In this document: positions 54,880 to 63,495 of the stretch, piece by piece
How positions within the stretch are numbered: the stretch's first letter is position 1
Layout of the letters: every line of letters begins with the position of its first letter
From: JABFRZ01 sp031413955
Lineage (GTDB): Bacteria > Planctomycetota > UBA1135 > GCA-002686595
Reading direction: 5' to 3'
NCBI GenBank assembly: GCA_031413955.1
Contig: JANOGB010000260.1
Span: forward strand, 1 to 64,000
Length of the DNA: 64,000 nucleotides
The notes under the pieces: generated by a model
Seen by the model: only the letters and a program-made list of their open reading frames with translations
What the model was told of the DNA's origin: nothing
Database searches by the model: none
Translations under genes and position numbers: made by a program

Positions 54880-56102
54880 TGGTCCCGCGCGCGAAGGACA
54901 CGACCCTGCGTGGGCCCGGGGCGGGCGAGCAGCTCACGATCATGGGCTTCCTCGACAACCTGGCGCGCAAGGCCGAGGTCCACGATCCGCTGCGCCCGGC
55001 CACGCGCCTGTTCCTGGTGGTGCTGGCGCTCTCCGGACTCGGCTTCCTGATGCAGGCGAGCTTCGCGGCCACGACCCGTTCCCCGGCCGAGTTCTGGGGC
55101 GAGCTGCGCGGTCAGGCCCTGCTGCGCATCCTCTCGCTGGGCGTGATGCTGCTCGCCTTCCGCCTGGGGCCGGCCGGGTTGCGCCGGTGCCTGCCGCACC
55201 TGGTGGTGCTGTCGGCGGTGCTGCTGGTGCTGGTCTTCATCGAGCCCTTCCGCGCGGCGCGCAACGGGGCGTTTCGCTGGGTCGAGTTCCCGCTCGGGGC
55301 CCGGCTCACCTTCCAGCCCTCGGAGCTGGCGCGCATCGTGGTGGTCCTGTGGGTGGCCGATCGCTGCGTGAAGCTCGGCACGCGCGTCCACGCCGTGCGC
55401 CGCGGCGTCTTGCCGATGCTGACGCTCTCGCTGTTCTTCTTCGTGCTGGTGCTGGTCGAGACCGACCTCGGGGGCGCGATGCTGCTCCTGATCTGCGCCC
55501 TGGCGACCATGTGGGTGGGCGGCGCGCGCATGCTGCCGGTCGGGGCTTCGCTGGTCGCCATCGGCGGCGGCGCGATCACGGCCGCCGGCTTGTTCGTGCC
55601 CTACATGCGCAATCGCATCGCCATGTGGCTCGGCCAGGTCGACAACGGCCAGGTCTCGGGCACGCTGAAGGCGCTCGCCTCGGGCGACCTGTTCGGGGCC
55701 GGCTACACGCACGGCGGCTTCCGCAACGCGGGCGTTCCGTATCTCGAGTCGGACTACGTCTTCGCCCTGGTCGGCGAGGAGCTGGGCGTCTTCGGCATGT
55801 GGCTCGTCCTCGCCTGCTGGCTCGCCTTCCTGTGGTTCGCCCTGCGGCTGGTGCTCTCCCTGCGCGAGCGCTACGAAGCGCTCGCGACCTTCGGCCTCTT
55901 GCTCTCCGTCGCGCTACAAGCGATGGTGCACGTCCAGGTCGTGTCCGGGCTGGCACCACCGAAAGGCATGACCCTCCCGTTTCTTTCCGACGGCGGCACG
56001 TCCTTGATCGTTTCCTCTTTCGCCGTGGGCCTCGCCCTGGGGGCCGCGCGCAAGACCCATGAGGAGCTCTACCCATGCACTCCATCGAACGCTACGGCAT
56101 AG
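54879..56102 (+). CDS. ftsW: SEDS peptidoglycan glycosyltransferase FtsW
   Basis: Polymerises lipid II at the septum with FtsI. The 407-residue protein has ten predicted membrane helices. Typical motifs are FQPSELARI, ETDLGGAMLL (the catalytic Asp region) and SDYVFALVGEELGVFG, then KGMTLPFLSDGGTS. The ATG at 54879 overlaps the mraY stop. The last 27 bases overlap the LysM gene. Confidence 0.9.
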   Translation: MVPRAKDTTLRGPGAGEQLTIMGFLDNLARKAEVHDPLRPATRLFLVVLALSGLGFLMQASFAATTRSPAEFWGELRGQALLRILSLGVMLLAFRLGPAGLRRCLPHLVVLSAVLLVLVFIEPFRAARNGAFRWVEFPLGARLTFQPSELARIVVVLWVADRCVKLGTRVHAVRRGVLPMLTLSLFFFVLVLVETDLGGAMLLLICALATMWVGGARMLPVGASLVAIGGGAITAAGLFVPYMRNRIAMWLGQVDNGQVSGTLKALASGDLFGAGYTHGGFRNAGVPYLESDYVFALVGEELGVFGMWLVLACWLAFLWFALRLVLSLRERYEALATFGLLLSVALQAMVHVQVVSGLAPPKGMTLPFLSDGGTSLIVSSFAVGLALGAARKTHEELYPCTPSNATA

Positions 56103-57040
56103 TCGCGCTGCTTTTCCTGGTCGTCACCGTCGTCGCCGTCCTGATGTGGGACGGAGGCAAGGCGAAGAAGAAGGAGAACGTCGCCGGCGCGCACGCGCTC
56201 CGGGCTGCAGCCCAGGACACGGCTGCGCCTCTGGCCCGCGGCCCGGACCAGTCGGGTGCCGGCGAGCTCGATGCGGAGCGGCGCCTGAGCCTCGTAGCCG
56301 AGTCCGCGCCCGGTCCGCTGCTGCGCCAGCCGAAGGCACGGCGTGCGGTTGCGTTCGGTACGGAGAGCGAGCTGCAGCCGATGGCGGGCGAGCTGGTTCC
56401 GGAGGTCGAGTCCAGCGCTCCGGGTTCCCTTGAAGGCGCCCTCGAAGGCGCCCCGGAAGTCCACACGCCCGCGGAGGCTCCCGCGCGCACGGGCACTCGG
56501 CGCGAAGAACCCGCCCGCGACCCGATCGTGGGCCGTGCCCCGGCCTCGGCCACGCACGCCTACAGCGTGCGCTCGGGCGATACGCTCAGCGAGATCGCGC
56601 AGCGCGAGCTCGGCTCGGCCCGGCGCTGGCCCGAGATCGTGGCCGCCAACCCCGGTCTCGATCCCGCGCGCTTGCGCGCCGGCAAGACGATCCAGATCCC
56701 CGGCGCAGAGCCGGCTTCCGGAACGGCCAAGGCGGAGCCGCGCACGGCTCGCGCTGCGGACAAAGCGGCCAAGACCTGGAAGGTCGCGCAGGGCGAGAAC
56801 CTGTGGAAGATCGCCGAGCGCGCGCTCGGGGACGGAAAACGCTGGGGCGAGATCGCCGCGCTCAACCCGCGCACGAACCCTGACCGGCTCGTGCTCGGTC
56901 AGGTGCTGGCCTTGCCGAGCTCGGGCAGCGCTCCCGCCAAGCCGGCGCGCTCGACGGCGCAGGCCGAGAACAAGAAATCCACGCTGGTCGCGAGCACGAA
57001 CGCTGGTCGTCCGGCGACGCGCGGAGGCAAGGTGCGATGA
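56075..57040 (+). CDS. Membrane-anchored protein with two LysM domains
   Basis: A protein of 321 residues with one N-terminal membrane helix (about 8-24), a long disordered Ala/Pro/Glu region, and two LysM modules: YSVRSGDTLSEIAQRELG (about 162-212) and WKVAQGENLWKIAERALG (about 230-280). LysM binds peptidoglycan. Its position between ftsW and murG, with overlaps on both sides, argues for a role in wall or division. It is not a usual cluster member. Confidence 0.87.
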   Translation: MHSIERYGIVALLFLVVTVVAVLMWDGGKAKKKENVAGAHALRAAAQDTAAPLARGPDQSGAGELDAERRLSLVAESAPGPLLRQPKARRAVAFGTESELQPMAGELVPEVESSAPGSLEGALEGAPEVHTPAEAPARTGTRREEPARDPIVGRAPASATHAYSVRSGDTLSEIAQRELGSARRWPEIVAANPGLDPARLRAGKTIQIPGAEPASGTAKAEPRTARAADKAAKTWKVAQGENLWKIAERALGDGKRWGEIAALNPRTNPDRLVLGQVLALPSSGSAPAKPARSTAQAENKKSTLVASTNAGRPATRGGKVR

Positions 57041-57246
57041 AGCGCGGCACGAAGATCTTCCTGCTGGCGGGTTGCGCCTGGATCGTGTCCCTGGCTGCGC
57101 CGGCTGCCTGCGCGGGGCTCGTGGCGGGCTGGCGTGGACCCTACCCGGGGAGTGCGGTCGACACGCGCTCCGCCGCGGCCGTTCCGGCGGGCGCGCGCGC
57201 GCTCGCAGCCCCGGCGCCCAGGCGCCTGGAGCTCGCCCGGCGCTGA
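57037..57246 (+). CDS. Small exported protein, possible
   Basis: A 69-residue frame starting in the LysM stop (ATGA). It has a plausible signal (MKRGTKIFLLAGCAWIVSLAAP) and an Arg/Ala-rich remainder with no motif. The tight coupling favours a real gene; the short length and high GC mean the frame could also be chance. Confidence 0.5.
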   Translation: MKRGTKIFLLAGCAWIVSLAAPAACAGLVAGWRGPYPGSAVDTRSAAAVPAGARALAAPAPRRLELARR

Positions 57247-57267
57247 ATCCGAGCGGCGGACCATCCC

Positions 57268-58383
57268 ATGCGCCTCGCCCTGGCCGGCGGCGGAACAGGC
57301 GGGCACGTCGTCCCGGGCTTGCACCTGCTCGAGCACCTGCGCTCGCGCGGCTCGGCGCCGCAGGACGTGCTGTGGTTCTCGGCGGGCCGCGGGGTCGAGG
57401 AGCGCGTGCTGGCGCACGTCTCCGAGCGTGCAGGCGTGATGCCGCTCGAGCGCGTCGTGCTGGCGCTCGAGGCCGAGGGTGCGCCGTCCTGGTTCGACCT
57501 CGCGCTGCGCACGGGGCCGGAGACGCGCCGCGCGCGCACGGCCCTCGCGCGCCATGGCAGCGAGGTGCTCCTCGCCCTGGGCGGCTACACCGCCGTGCCC
57601 GCGGTGCTGGCGGCGCGCTCGCTGGGGATCCCGGTGGTGCTGCTCGAGATCAACGCGGTCACGGGCAAGGCCACGCGCGCCCTGGCTGGCCTCTCGGAGC
57701 GCGTCGTGCACGCCTGGCCCAGCTCGCTCGCGCGCGAGGGGCGCCGTCACCGCCGCTTCGGACCTCCGCTGGCGCCCGCGTTTCTCGCCCGCGAGCCGGG
57801 CGAAGAGGAGCGCGCCGCGGCCCGGGCCCGGCTCGGCTTCCGCCCGGCGGCACCGCTCTTGGTGGTGCTCGGCGGCAGCCAGGGCGCGGCAGCCCTGAAT
57901 CGCTTCCTCGCGGCCCACGCCCGGGCGCTCACGGAGGCGGGGCTCCAGGTCCTGCACCAGACCGGGCCCGGGCGGCTGTCCGAGGGCGCGGCGGATGGGG
58001 CCGGCTATCGCGCGCTCGAATACCTCGACGACATGGCCGGCGCGCTGGATGCGGCGACGCTGGTCCTGTGCCGCGGCGGCGCTTCGACCCTGGCCGAGAT
58101 CGCTGCGCGCGCGCGCCCGGCCCTGGTCGTGCCGTACCCGCATCACGCGGACCGGCACCAGGAGCGGAACGCGCTCGCGCTCGGCGCGGGCGTGCGCATC
58201 GTGCCGGAGGCACGCCTGGATGCAGGCCTGGTCCAGACCCTGGCACACCTGGCGGGTGCCGAGGGAGCGCGCGAGCGCGCGGCGATGTCGCGCGCTCTGG
58301 CGCACAGCATTCCGAAGGACGGCGTGGTGCGCCTGGCCGACGAGCTCTTGCTTGTGGCGACACGATTCCGCACAAAGGCGTGA
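57268..58383 (+). CDS. murG: UDP-GlcNAc:lipid I transferase
   Basis: Makes lipid II from lipid I. The 371-residue protein has the N-terminal G-loop GGGTGGHVVPGL, GGYTAVPAVLAA, the second G-loop VLGGSQGAAALNR (about 200) and the donor motif CRGGASTLAEIAA followed by the HHADRHQERNA segment. The usual Glu of this site is present. It is intact and of normal length. Confidence 0.95.
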   Translation: MRLALAGGGTGGHVVPGLHLLEHLRSRGSAPQDVLWFSAGRGVEERVLAHVSERAGVMPLERVVLALEAEGAPSWFDLALRTGPETRRARTALARHGSEVLLALGGYTAVPAVLAARSLGIPVVLLEINAVTGKATRALAGLSERVVHAWPSSLAREGRRHRRFGPPLAPAFLAREPGEEERAAARARLGFRPAAPLLVVLGGSQGAAALNRFLAAHARALTEAGLQVLHQTGPGRLSEGAADGAGYRALEYLDDMAGALDAATLVLCRGGASTLAEIAARARPALVVPYPHHADRHQERNALALGAGVRIVPEARLDAGLVQTLAHLAGAEGARERAAMSRALAHSIPKDGVVRLADELLLVATRFRTKA

Positions 58384-58444
58384 CCGCGCTCACGCGCGTC
58401 TGCTATCGAGCACGAAGCGCGCACGAAGCGTTCGCAAGTCGACG

Positions 58445-59956
58445 ATGCCCAGCCCGATCCAAGCCACGCTCCGTCCGCCGCCCGCGCAGGGCGACCGGTC
58501 CGAGCGTGCCTTTCCGAGGCGCGTTCACCTGCTCGGCGCCGGCGGCGCGGGCGTCTCGGGGCTCGGTCGCATCCTGGCCGCGCGCGGGGTGAAGCTCAGC
58601 GGCCACGACCGCGCGCGCTCGCCCATGCTCGCGGGCTGGTTGCGGGAGGGCGGCGCGCCCGCCATCGTGTTCGGCGATTCACGCGCCGAGCACCTGCCCG
58701 CCGACGTCGAGCTCGTGGTGCGTTCGGCAGCCGTCCCGAGCGACGACCCGCAACTGCGCGCGGCGCTCGCGCGCGGCATCCCGGTGTGGAAGTACGCCGA
58801 GGCGCTGGGCAGGCTGTGTCCGCCCGGCCGCACGCTGGCCGTGGCCGGAACGCACGGCAAGACCGGCAGCTCGTGGATGCTGTGGCACGCGCTCGAGGGA
58901 GTGGGGGCGCTCCTCGGCGCGCCCGTCACCGGCGCGCTCATCGGCGGGACGTGCCGGCGGCTGCGTACCAACGCCCTGGCTGGCCACCGGGACGGGCTCT
59001 TCTGCGCGGAGGCCTGCGAATACGACCGCAGCTTCCTGCAGCTCGCGCCGTACGGCGCGATCGTGACCAACGTCGAGGAGGACCACCTCGATTACTACGG
59101 CAACTTCGGCGCGATCAAGCAGGCTTTCGCACGCTTCGCCGATCGCGTCTCGGCCGATGGCTTGCTCGTGCTCGGGCGCGACGTGCCGCCGGAGGTGGAG
59201 CACGCGGCGCGCGCGACGGTGTGGCGCCTCGGACGCGAGCTCGAGGTCGAGCTCCTGGGCGAGACGTGCGGCGCCTTCTGCCTGCGGCTGCTCGGGCCGG
59301 GCTGGGCCACGCCGCCCTTCCAGCTCGCCATCCCCGGACACTTCAGCGTCGAGAACGCGGCTTGCGCGCTGGCGCTCGCGATCGGCATCAGCGCGCGGCG
59401 CGCGCGCGTCGAGCCGAACGTGCTGGCGGCCGCGGGGGCCCAGGGCATCGAGCGCTTCGCCGGCGTCGAGCGCCGCTTCGAGCTGTGGGGCAGCGTGGGC
59501 TGCGTGCAGGACGGCGCCGGCGTGCTGCACGTCGTGCACGACTACGCGCACCACCCGACCGAGGTCCGGGTGACACTCGAGGCCGCGCGCCGCGCCTATC
59601 CGCGCGTACCGCTCTACGTCCTCTTCCAACCGCACCAGCACAGCCGCACGGCGCGCTTCCTCGATGACTTCGCCGAGGCCCTGCGCGGCGCGGACCACGT
59701 GCTCGTGGCCGATGTCTACGGGGCGCGCGCACACCGCGAGGGCGAGCAGCGGGCGGGCGCGGCGGAGCTCGTCCTGGCGCTGCGGCGCCGCGGCGTGTCG
59801 GCCCAGGAGGGCGGCGACCCCGCGCGCGCGTGCGAGCGCTTCGCCGCGGTCTTGCCCGCTGCCGCGGCGGCCTTCGTGCTCGGCGCGGGCGACATCGATG
59901 GCATCCGCGAGGCGCTTTTCGCGCGGCTCGCCGCGCGCGCGCCGGCCTTGCGGTGA
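58445..59956 (+). CDS. murC: UDP-MurNAc-L-alanine ligase
   Basis: Adds the first residue of the stem peptide. The 503-residue protein has the N-terminal loop VHLLGAGGAGVSGLGRIL, a P-loop read as GTHGKTGSS (the family usually has GTHGKTTTT), CEYDRSFL, and DYAHHPTEV for the C-terminal domain. The ATG at 58445 gives a 26-residue lead that is longer than usual. The stop TGA overlaps the murB ATG by one base. Confidence 0.93.
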   Translation: MPSPIQATLRPPPAQGDRSERAFPRRVHLLGAGGAGVSGLGRILAARGVKLSGHDRARSPMLAGWLREGGAPAIVFGDSRAEHLPADVELVVRSAAVPSDDPQLRAALARGIPVWKYAEALGRLCPPGRTLAVAGTHGKTGSSWMLWHALEGVGALLGAPVTGALIGGTCRRLRTNALAGHRDGLFCAEACEYDRSFLQLAPYGAIVTNVEEDHLDYYGNFGAIKQAFARFADRVSADGLLVLGRDVPPEVEHAARATVWRLGRELEVELLGETCGAFCLRLLGPGWATPPFQLAIPGHFSVENAACALALAIGISARRARVEPNVLAAAGAQGIERFAGVERRFELWGSVGCVQDGAGVLHVVHDYAHHPTEVRVTLEAARRAYPRVPLYVLFQPHQHSRTARFLDDFAEALRGADHVLVADVYGARAHREGEQRAGAAELVLALRRRGVSAQEGGDPARACERFAAVLPAAAAAFVLGAGDIDGIREALFARLAARAPALR

Positions 59957-60924
59957 TGGCCACGCTCACCTGGCCCTGCGCGGCCTTGCGCGAGGCCGAG
60001 CTCGCCGGGCGCACGACCCTGCGCGTCGGGGGCCGGGCGGAGTGGCTGCTCGAGCCCGCAAGCCCCGCCGAGTTCGTGGCGGCCTGGAACGCGGCGCGCG
60101 AGCGCGGCTTCGAGCCGCGCGTGCTCGGCGGGGGCGCGAACCTGATCGTGCCTGACGGCGTGCTGCGCGGAGTCGTGCTCACGACCGAGCGCATGGCGCG
60201 CGTCTTTCGTCCCCAGCCGGAGGGTGATGCACGCGAGGGCGAGGAGTTCACGCCGCAGCGCCTGGCGCTCGTGCCGCTCGAGCGCGACGCCGATACGCGC
60301 CTGGTGGCCTGGGCGGGGTGCTCGTTGCCGGGCTTGGTGCGCGTCACCCGCGAGCTGGGCTGGAGCGGCTTCGAGGGCCTGGCCGGCGTGCCCGGGCATC
60401 TCGGCGGGGGCGTCGCCATGAACGCCGGCGGGCGCTGGGGCGAAACCTGGGACGTGGTCGAGAGCGTGCGCGTACTCGCGCCGGACGGCGAGCTGCGTCA
60501 GCTCGGGCGCGCCCAGTGTTCCCCGCGCTACCGCGACGCCGCTCTCGGCGCCGCGATCGTGCTCGGCGCCGTGCTGCGCTTTCGCGTCGACCAGCGCGCG
60601 GCGGTCCGCGAGCGGGTCGCGAGCTACCTGCGCGAGAAGAGCGCGGCCCAGCCCGTGACCGAGCGCTCTTGTGGCTGTGTGTTCAAGAATCCCGCCGCGG
60701 AGCTCGCCGGCGGCCGCAGCGCGGGCCAACTGGTCGAGGCGGCCGGCGCCAAGGGGCTCGCGCGCGGCGACGCCGTCGTCAGCGAGAAGCACGGCAACTT
60801 CATCGTCAACCGTGGCCGTGCGCGCGCGCGCGACGTGCTCGAGCTGATCGAAGAGGTGCGTGCGCGCGTGGCGGATCAGAGCGGGATCCGTCTCGAGAAC
60901 GAGGTCAAGATCTGGAGCGAGTAG
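59956..60924 (+). CDS. murB: UDP-N-acetylenolpyruvoylglucosamine reductase
   Basis: NADPH/FAD enzyme that makes UDP-MurNAc. The 322-residue protein has the FAD loop VLGGGANLIV, GVPGHLGGGVAMNAGG, and ERSCGCVFKNP, where the proton-donating Ser of most MurB is Cys241. The last catalytic segment is EKHGNFIVN and the C-terminal Glu is in LENEVKIW. It closes the cluster; no ddl, ftsQ, ftsA or ftsZ follows. Confidence 0.93.
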   Translation: MATLTWPCAALREAELAGRTTLRVGGRAEWLLEPASPAEFVAAWNAARERGFEPRVLGGGANLIVPDGVLRGVVLTTERMARVFRPQPEGDAREGEEFTPQRLALVPLERDADTRLVAWAGCSLPGLVRVTRELGWSGFEGLAGVPGHLGGGVAMNAGGRWGETWDVVESVRVLAPDGELRQLGRAQCSPRYRDAALGAAIVLGAVLRFRVDQRAAVRERVASYLREKSAAQPVTERSCGCVFKNPAAELAGGRSAGQLVEAAGAKGLARGDAVVSEKHGNFIVNRGRARARDVLELIEEVRARVADQSGIRLENEVKIWSE

Positions 60925-60925
60925 C

Positions 60926-60951
60926 CCGGCCTGGGAGGCGGCTCAGGCCGG
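60926..60951 (+). terminator. Hairpin after murB
   Basis: CCGGCCTG (60926-60933) pairs with CAGGCCGG (60944-60951) across a ten-base loop, starting 2 bases after the murB stop. It is likely to end the cluster transcript. Confidence 0.55.
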
Positions 60952-61246
60952 CATTCCAGCGCGATTCTGGCCCCGCGGAATCGCCAGAAAGTCCTTGGGC
61001 AATCGCCGCAAGGCTCCGATACCTCGTTCAACGGCAGCCGGGATCCTCTCGGACCCCGCCCCGCAGACCACTTCCCCACCTTCCCCCAAACGCGTGATGC
61101 GGGATCGCAACCCCATGCGATCTTGTCTGCGGGGGTCGACCATCGGGGATCCCGGCGCCGCTTTTTCCGCGCGATAGGAGAGTCGAGAGGAATTCGTGCG
61201 CGGGGGCCAAGAGCGACTCGAGCTGGAGCCGCGCACCCGCCCCCGC

Positions 61247-61252
61247 TATCCT
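61247..61252 (+). promoter_or_regulatory. Possible -10 element for thrS
   Basis: TATCCT lies about 90 bases before the chosen ATG. The upstream region has no clear -35. Confidence 0.3.
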
Positions 61253-61341
61253 CCCCGCCCCGCGGCCCTTCTCGGGGACGGCAGCGGACCTCTCCCACCA
61301 GGTCGGTGAGCGAGGCACTTCCCACCCCTGCACGAGGGCCC

Positions 61342-63129
61342 ATGGCCTCCGAAAAAGTCGCTCCGGTCGAGACCCCGTTCCCGCTCTCGACCCTGCGCCA
61401 CTCCGTGTCGCACTTGATGGCCTCGGCCGTCGAGTCGCTCTTCCCCGGCGCGCAGTTCGGCTTCGGGCCGGCCATCGAGCACGGCTTCTACTACGACTTC
61501 GAGCTGCCGCGCCCGCTGGAGGAGAGGGACCTCGAGCGCATCGAGAACGAGATGCGCCGCATGGCCAAGAAGGCCGGGCCGATGGTGTGCACGGAGTACA
61601 CGCGCAGCGAGGCCGAAGAACGACTCGCGCAGCGCGGACAGAAGTTCAAGGTCGAGGCTGTGCGCGACATCCCCGCCGGCGAGCGCATCACCTTCTACGC
61701 GCACGCCGGCTGGGAGGACCTGTGCGAGGGTCCGCACATCGACCGCTTCGACCGGCCCTTCGCCTTCAAGCTGCAGCGCGTGGCCGGGGCCTACTGGCGC
61801 GGCGACGAGGCGAACCCGATGCTGCAGCGCGTTTACGGCACGGCCTTCTGGAGCAAAGACGACCTCGAGCGGCACCTGGCCTGGCTCGTGGAAGTCGAGC
61901 GCCGCGACCATCGCCGCCTCGGCACCGAGCTCGACCTCTTCAGCCACCACCAGGAAGCGGGCAGCGGCTTCATCTTCTGGCACCCGAACCTCGGCGCCGT
62001 GCGGCGCGAGATGGAGAAGTTCTGGTGGGAGCTGCACCAGACCCGCGGCTACATGCCGGTCTACACGCCGCACGTCTCGCGCGAGACGCTGTTCGCGGTC
62101 TCGGGGCACCTCGAGAACTACGCGGACCTGATGTATGCCCCCATGGACATCGACGAGATGCCCTATCGCGTCAAGCCCATGAACTGCCCCGGGCACATCC
62201 TGATCTACCAGAACCGCGGGCGCAGCTACCGCGAGCTGCCACTGCGCTGGGCCGAGCTCGGCACGGTCTACCGCTACGAGCGCTCGGGCGTGCTGCACGG
62301 CATGCTGCGCGTGCGCGGCTTCACCCAGGACGACAGCCACATCTTCTGCACTCCGGAGCAGCTCCCGGCCGAGATCGCGGGCGTGCTGGAGCTCGTGCGC
62401 ACGCTGCTCACGACCTACGGCTTCGAGTTCACGGCCTATCTGGCGACGCGCCCGAAGGAGAAGTCCATCGGCAGCGCGGAGGTCTGGGAGCGCGCCATCG
62501 CGGCCCTGCGCGAGGGCGCGGCCAAGGCCGGCATCGCGCTCGAGCTGGACGAGGGCGGCGGTGCGTTCTACGGCCCGAAGATCGACTTCAAGATGAAGGA
62601 CGCTCTCGGGCGCGAATGGCAGACCTCGACCGTGCAGTGCGACTTCAACCTGCCGGAGCGCTTCGACCTCGCCTTCACGGACAAGGATGGCAGCAAGAAG
62701 CGCCCGATCATGGTGCACCGCGCGATCTACGGCTCGCTCGAGCGCTTCACCGGCGTCCTGATCGAGCACTACGGCGGCAAGTTCCCCTTCTGGCTGGTGC
62801 CGACCCAGGTGGCGCTGATCCCGATCCGGGAAGCGCACGCCGACTATTGCAGGGAGCTGGCCGCGCTCCTCACCGCGGATGGGCTGCGCGTCCAGTGCAT
62901 GGACGACGCCGGGCACATGAACAAGAAGATCAAGGAAGCCACGCACCAGAAGACGCCGTTCTTGCTGATCGCGGGCGAGCGCGAGGTGGCCGAGCGCACC
63001 GTCACCGTCCGGCAGCGCGAGCGCGAGCAGCAGTCCAGCATGCCGACCGAGAGTTTTCGCCGCGGAGCTCGCACCCTCCAGGCTTCCCGCGCGCTGGAAC
63101 TCTCGGCGGCCCGTTTCGATGCGGGCTGA
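61342..63129 (+). CDS. thrS: Threonyl-tRNA synthetase without TGS domain
   Basis: Charges tRNA-Thr. The 595-residue protein begins directly in the editing domain (HSVSH and, later, CEGPHIDRF), so the N-terminal TGS domain of most bacterial ThrRS is absent. The class II core has the zinc set in MNCPGH, DDSHIFC and MVHRAIYGSLER, and the anticodon-binding domain from about 495. The 73 codons upstream are open but Arg/Pro-rich and not TGS-like. GAGGG precedes the ATG at 61342. Confidence 0.93.
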   Translation: MASEKVAPVETPFPLSTLRHSVSHLMASAVESLFPGAQFGFGPAIEHGFYYDFELPRPLEERDLERIENEMRRMAKKAGPMVCTEYTRSEAEERLAQRGQKFKVEAVRDIPAGERITFYAHAGWEDLCEGPHIDRFDRPFAFKLQRVAGAYWRGDEANPMLQRVYGTAFWSKDDLERHLAWLVEVERRDHRRLGTELDLFSHHQEAGSGFIFWHPNLGAVRREMEKFWWELHQTRGYMPVYTPHVSRETLFAVSGHLENYADLMYAPMDIDEMPYRVKPMNCPGHILIYQNRGRSYRELPLRWAELGTVYRYERSGVLHGMLRVRGFTQDDSHIFCTPEQLPAEIAGVLELVRTLLTTYGFEFTAYLATRPKEKSIGSAEVWERAIAALREGAAKAGIALELDEGGGAFYGPKIDFKMKDALGREWQTSTVQCDFNLPERFDLAFTDKDGSKKRPIMVHRAIYGSLERFTGVLIEHYGGKFPFWLVPTQVALIPIREAHADYCRELAALLTADGLRVQCMDDAGHMNKKIKEATHQKTPFLLIAGEREVAERTVTVRQREREQQSSMPTESFRRGARTLQASRALELSAARFDAG

Positions 63130-63495
63130 GCGCGGGTAGGCCCGGTCGACCGGGGGCCGGACCCGCACCCGGGCGCCGGAAAGGAAAAGCGCTCCCGTCG
63201 CATCCGGGGCTTGGACGGGTCCGAATCACAGAGTCCATTCCAGGATGCCCCCTGCGGCAAATGCGGACTCCAGCGTTCGGCGGCCTTGATCTGAGCGGAA
63301 CGGCCGTCTTTCCGCCAAAAATGGGCTGGAATCTGCATTGCCAAATCTTGGAAGTAGAGAAGAATGGTCCTCTGTCCCGTCCATCCGAGGCATTCACGCC
63401 TTCCGGCTCCCCCTCCGTTGTCGTCCGATCTGCGGACGCGGACGTCTCGTTATCGATGACGGTCGGAAGGACGCGTCTCCATCCTTCACACACCG
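63130..63495. other. Spacer after thrS
   Basis: A 366-base gap without a gene that I can support. The first part is a strong extended hairpin (63133-63165). The rest has lower GC than the neighbourhood and shows no recognised motif. Confidence 0.5.
63133..63165 (+). terminator. Hairpin after thrS
   Basis: A perfect 14-base palindrome CCCGGTCGACCGGG (63141-63154) is extended by GG/CC and CGGGT/ACCCG outer pairs. It lies 4 bases after the thrS stop. Confidence 0.6.

Larger units (their letters stand above)
60925..61341. other. Spacer between murB and thrS
   Basis: A 417-base gap without a convincing gene. It holds the murB hairpin, a GATCGC/GCGATC inverted repeat (61103-61108 with 61117-61122), a -10-like TATCCT (61247-61252), and a GAGGG before the thrS ATG. 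No T-box or other riboswitch class was recognised. Confidence 0.5.

Noticed and set aside
61123..61341. N-terminal extension of ThrRS as a TGS domain
   Set aside because: The 73 codons are Arg/Pro-rich low complexity with no TGS motif, and a GAGGG-preceded ATG follows at 61342.
61081..61341. T-box or other riboswitch ahead of thrS
   Set aside because: No T-box sequence or specifier-loop layout could be found; only a short inverted repeat is visible.
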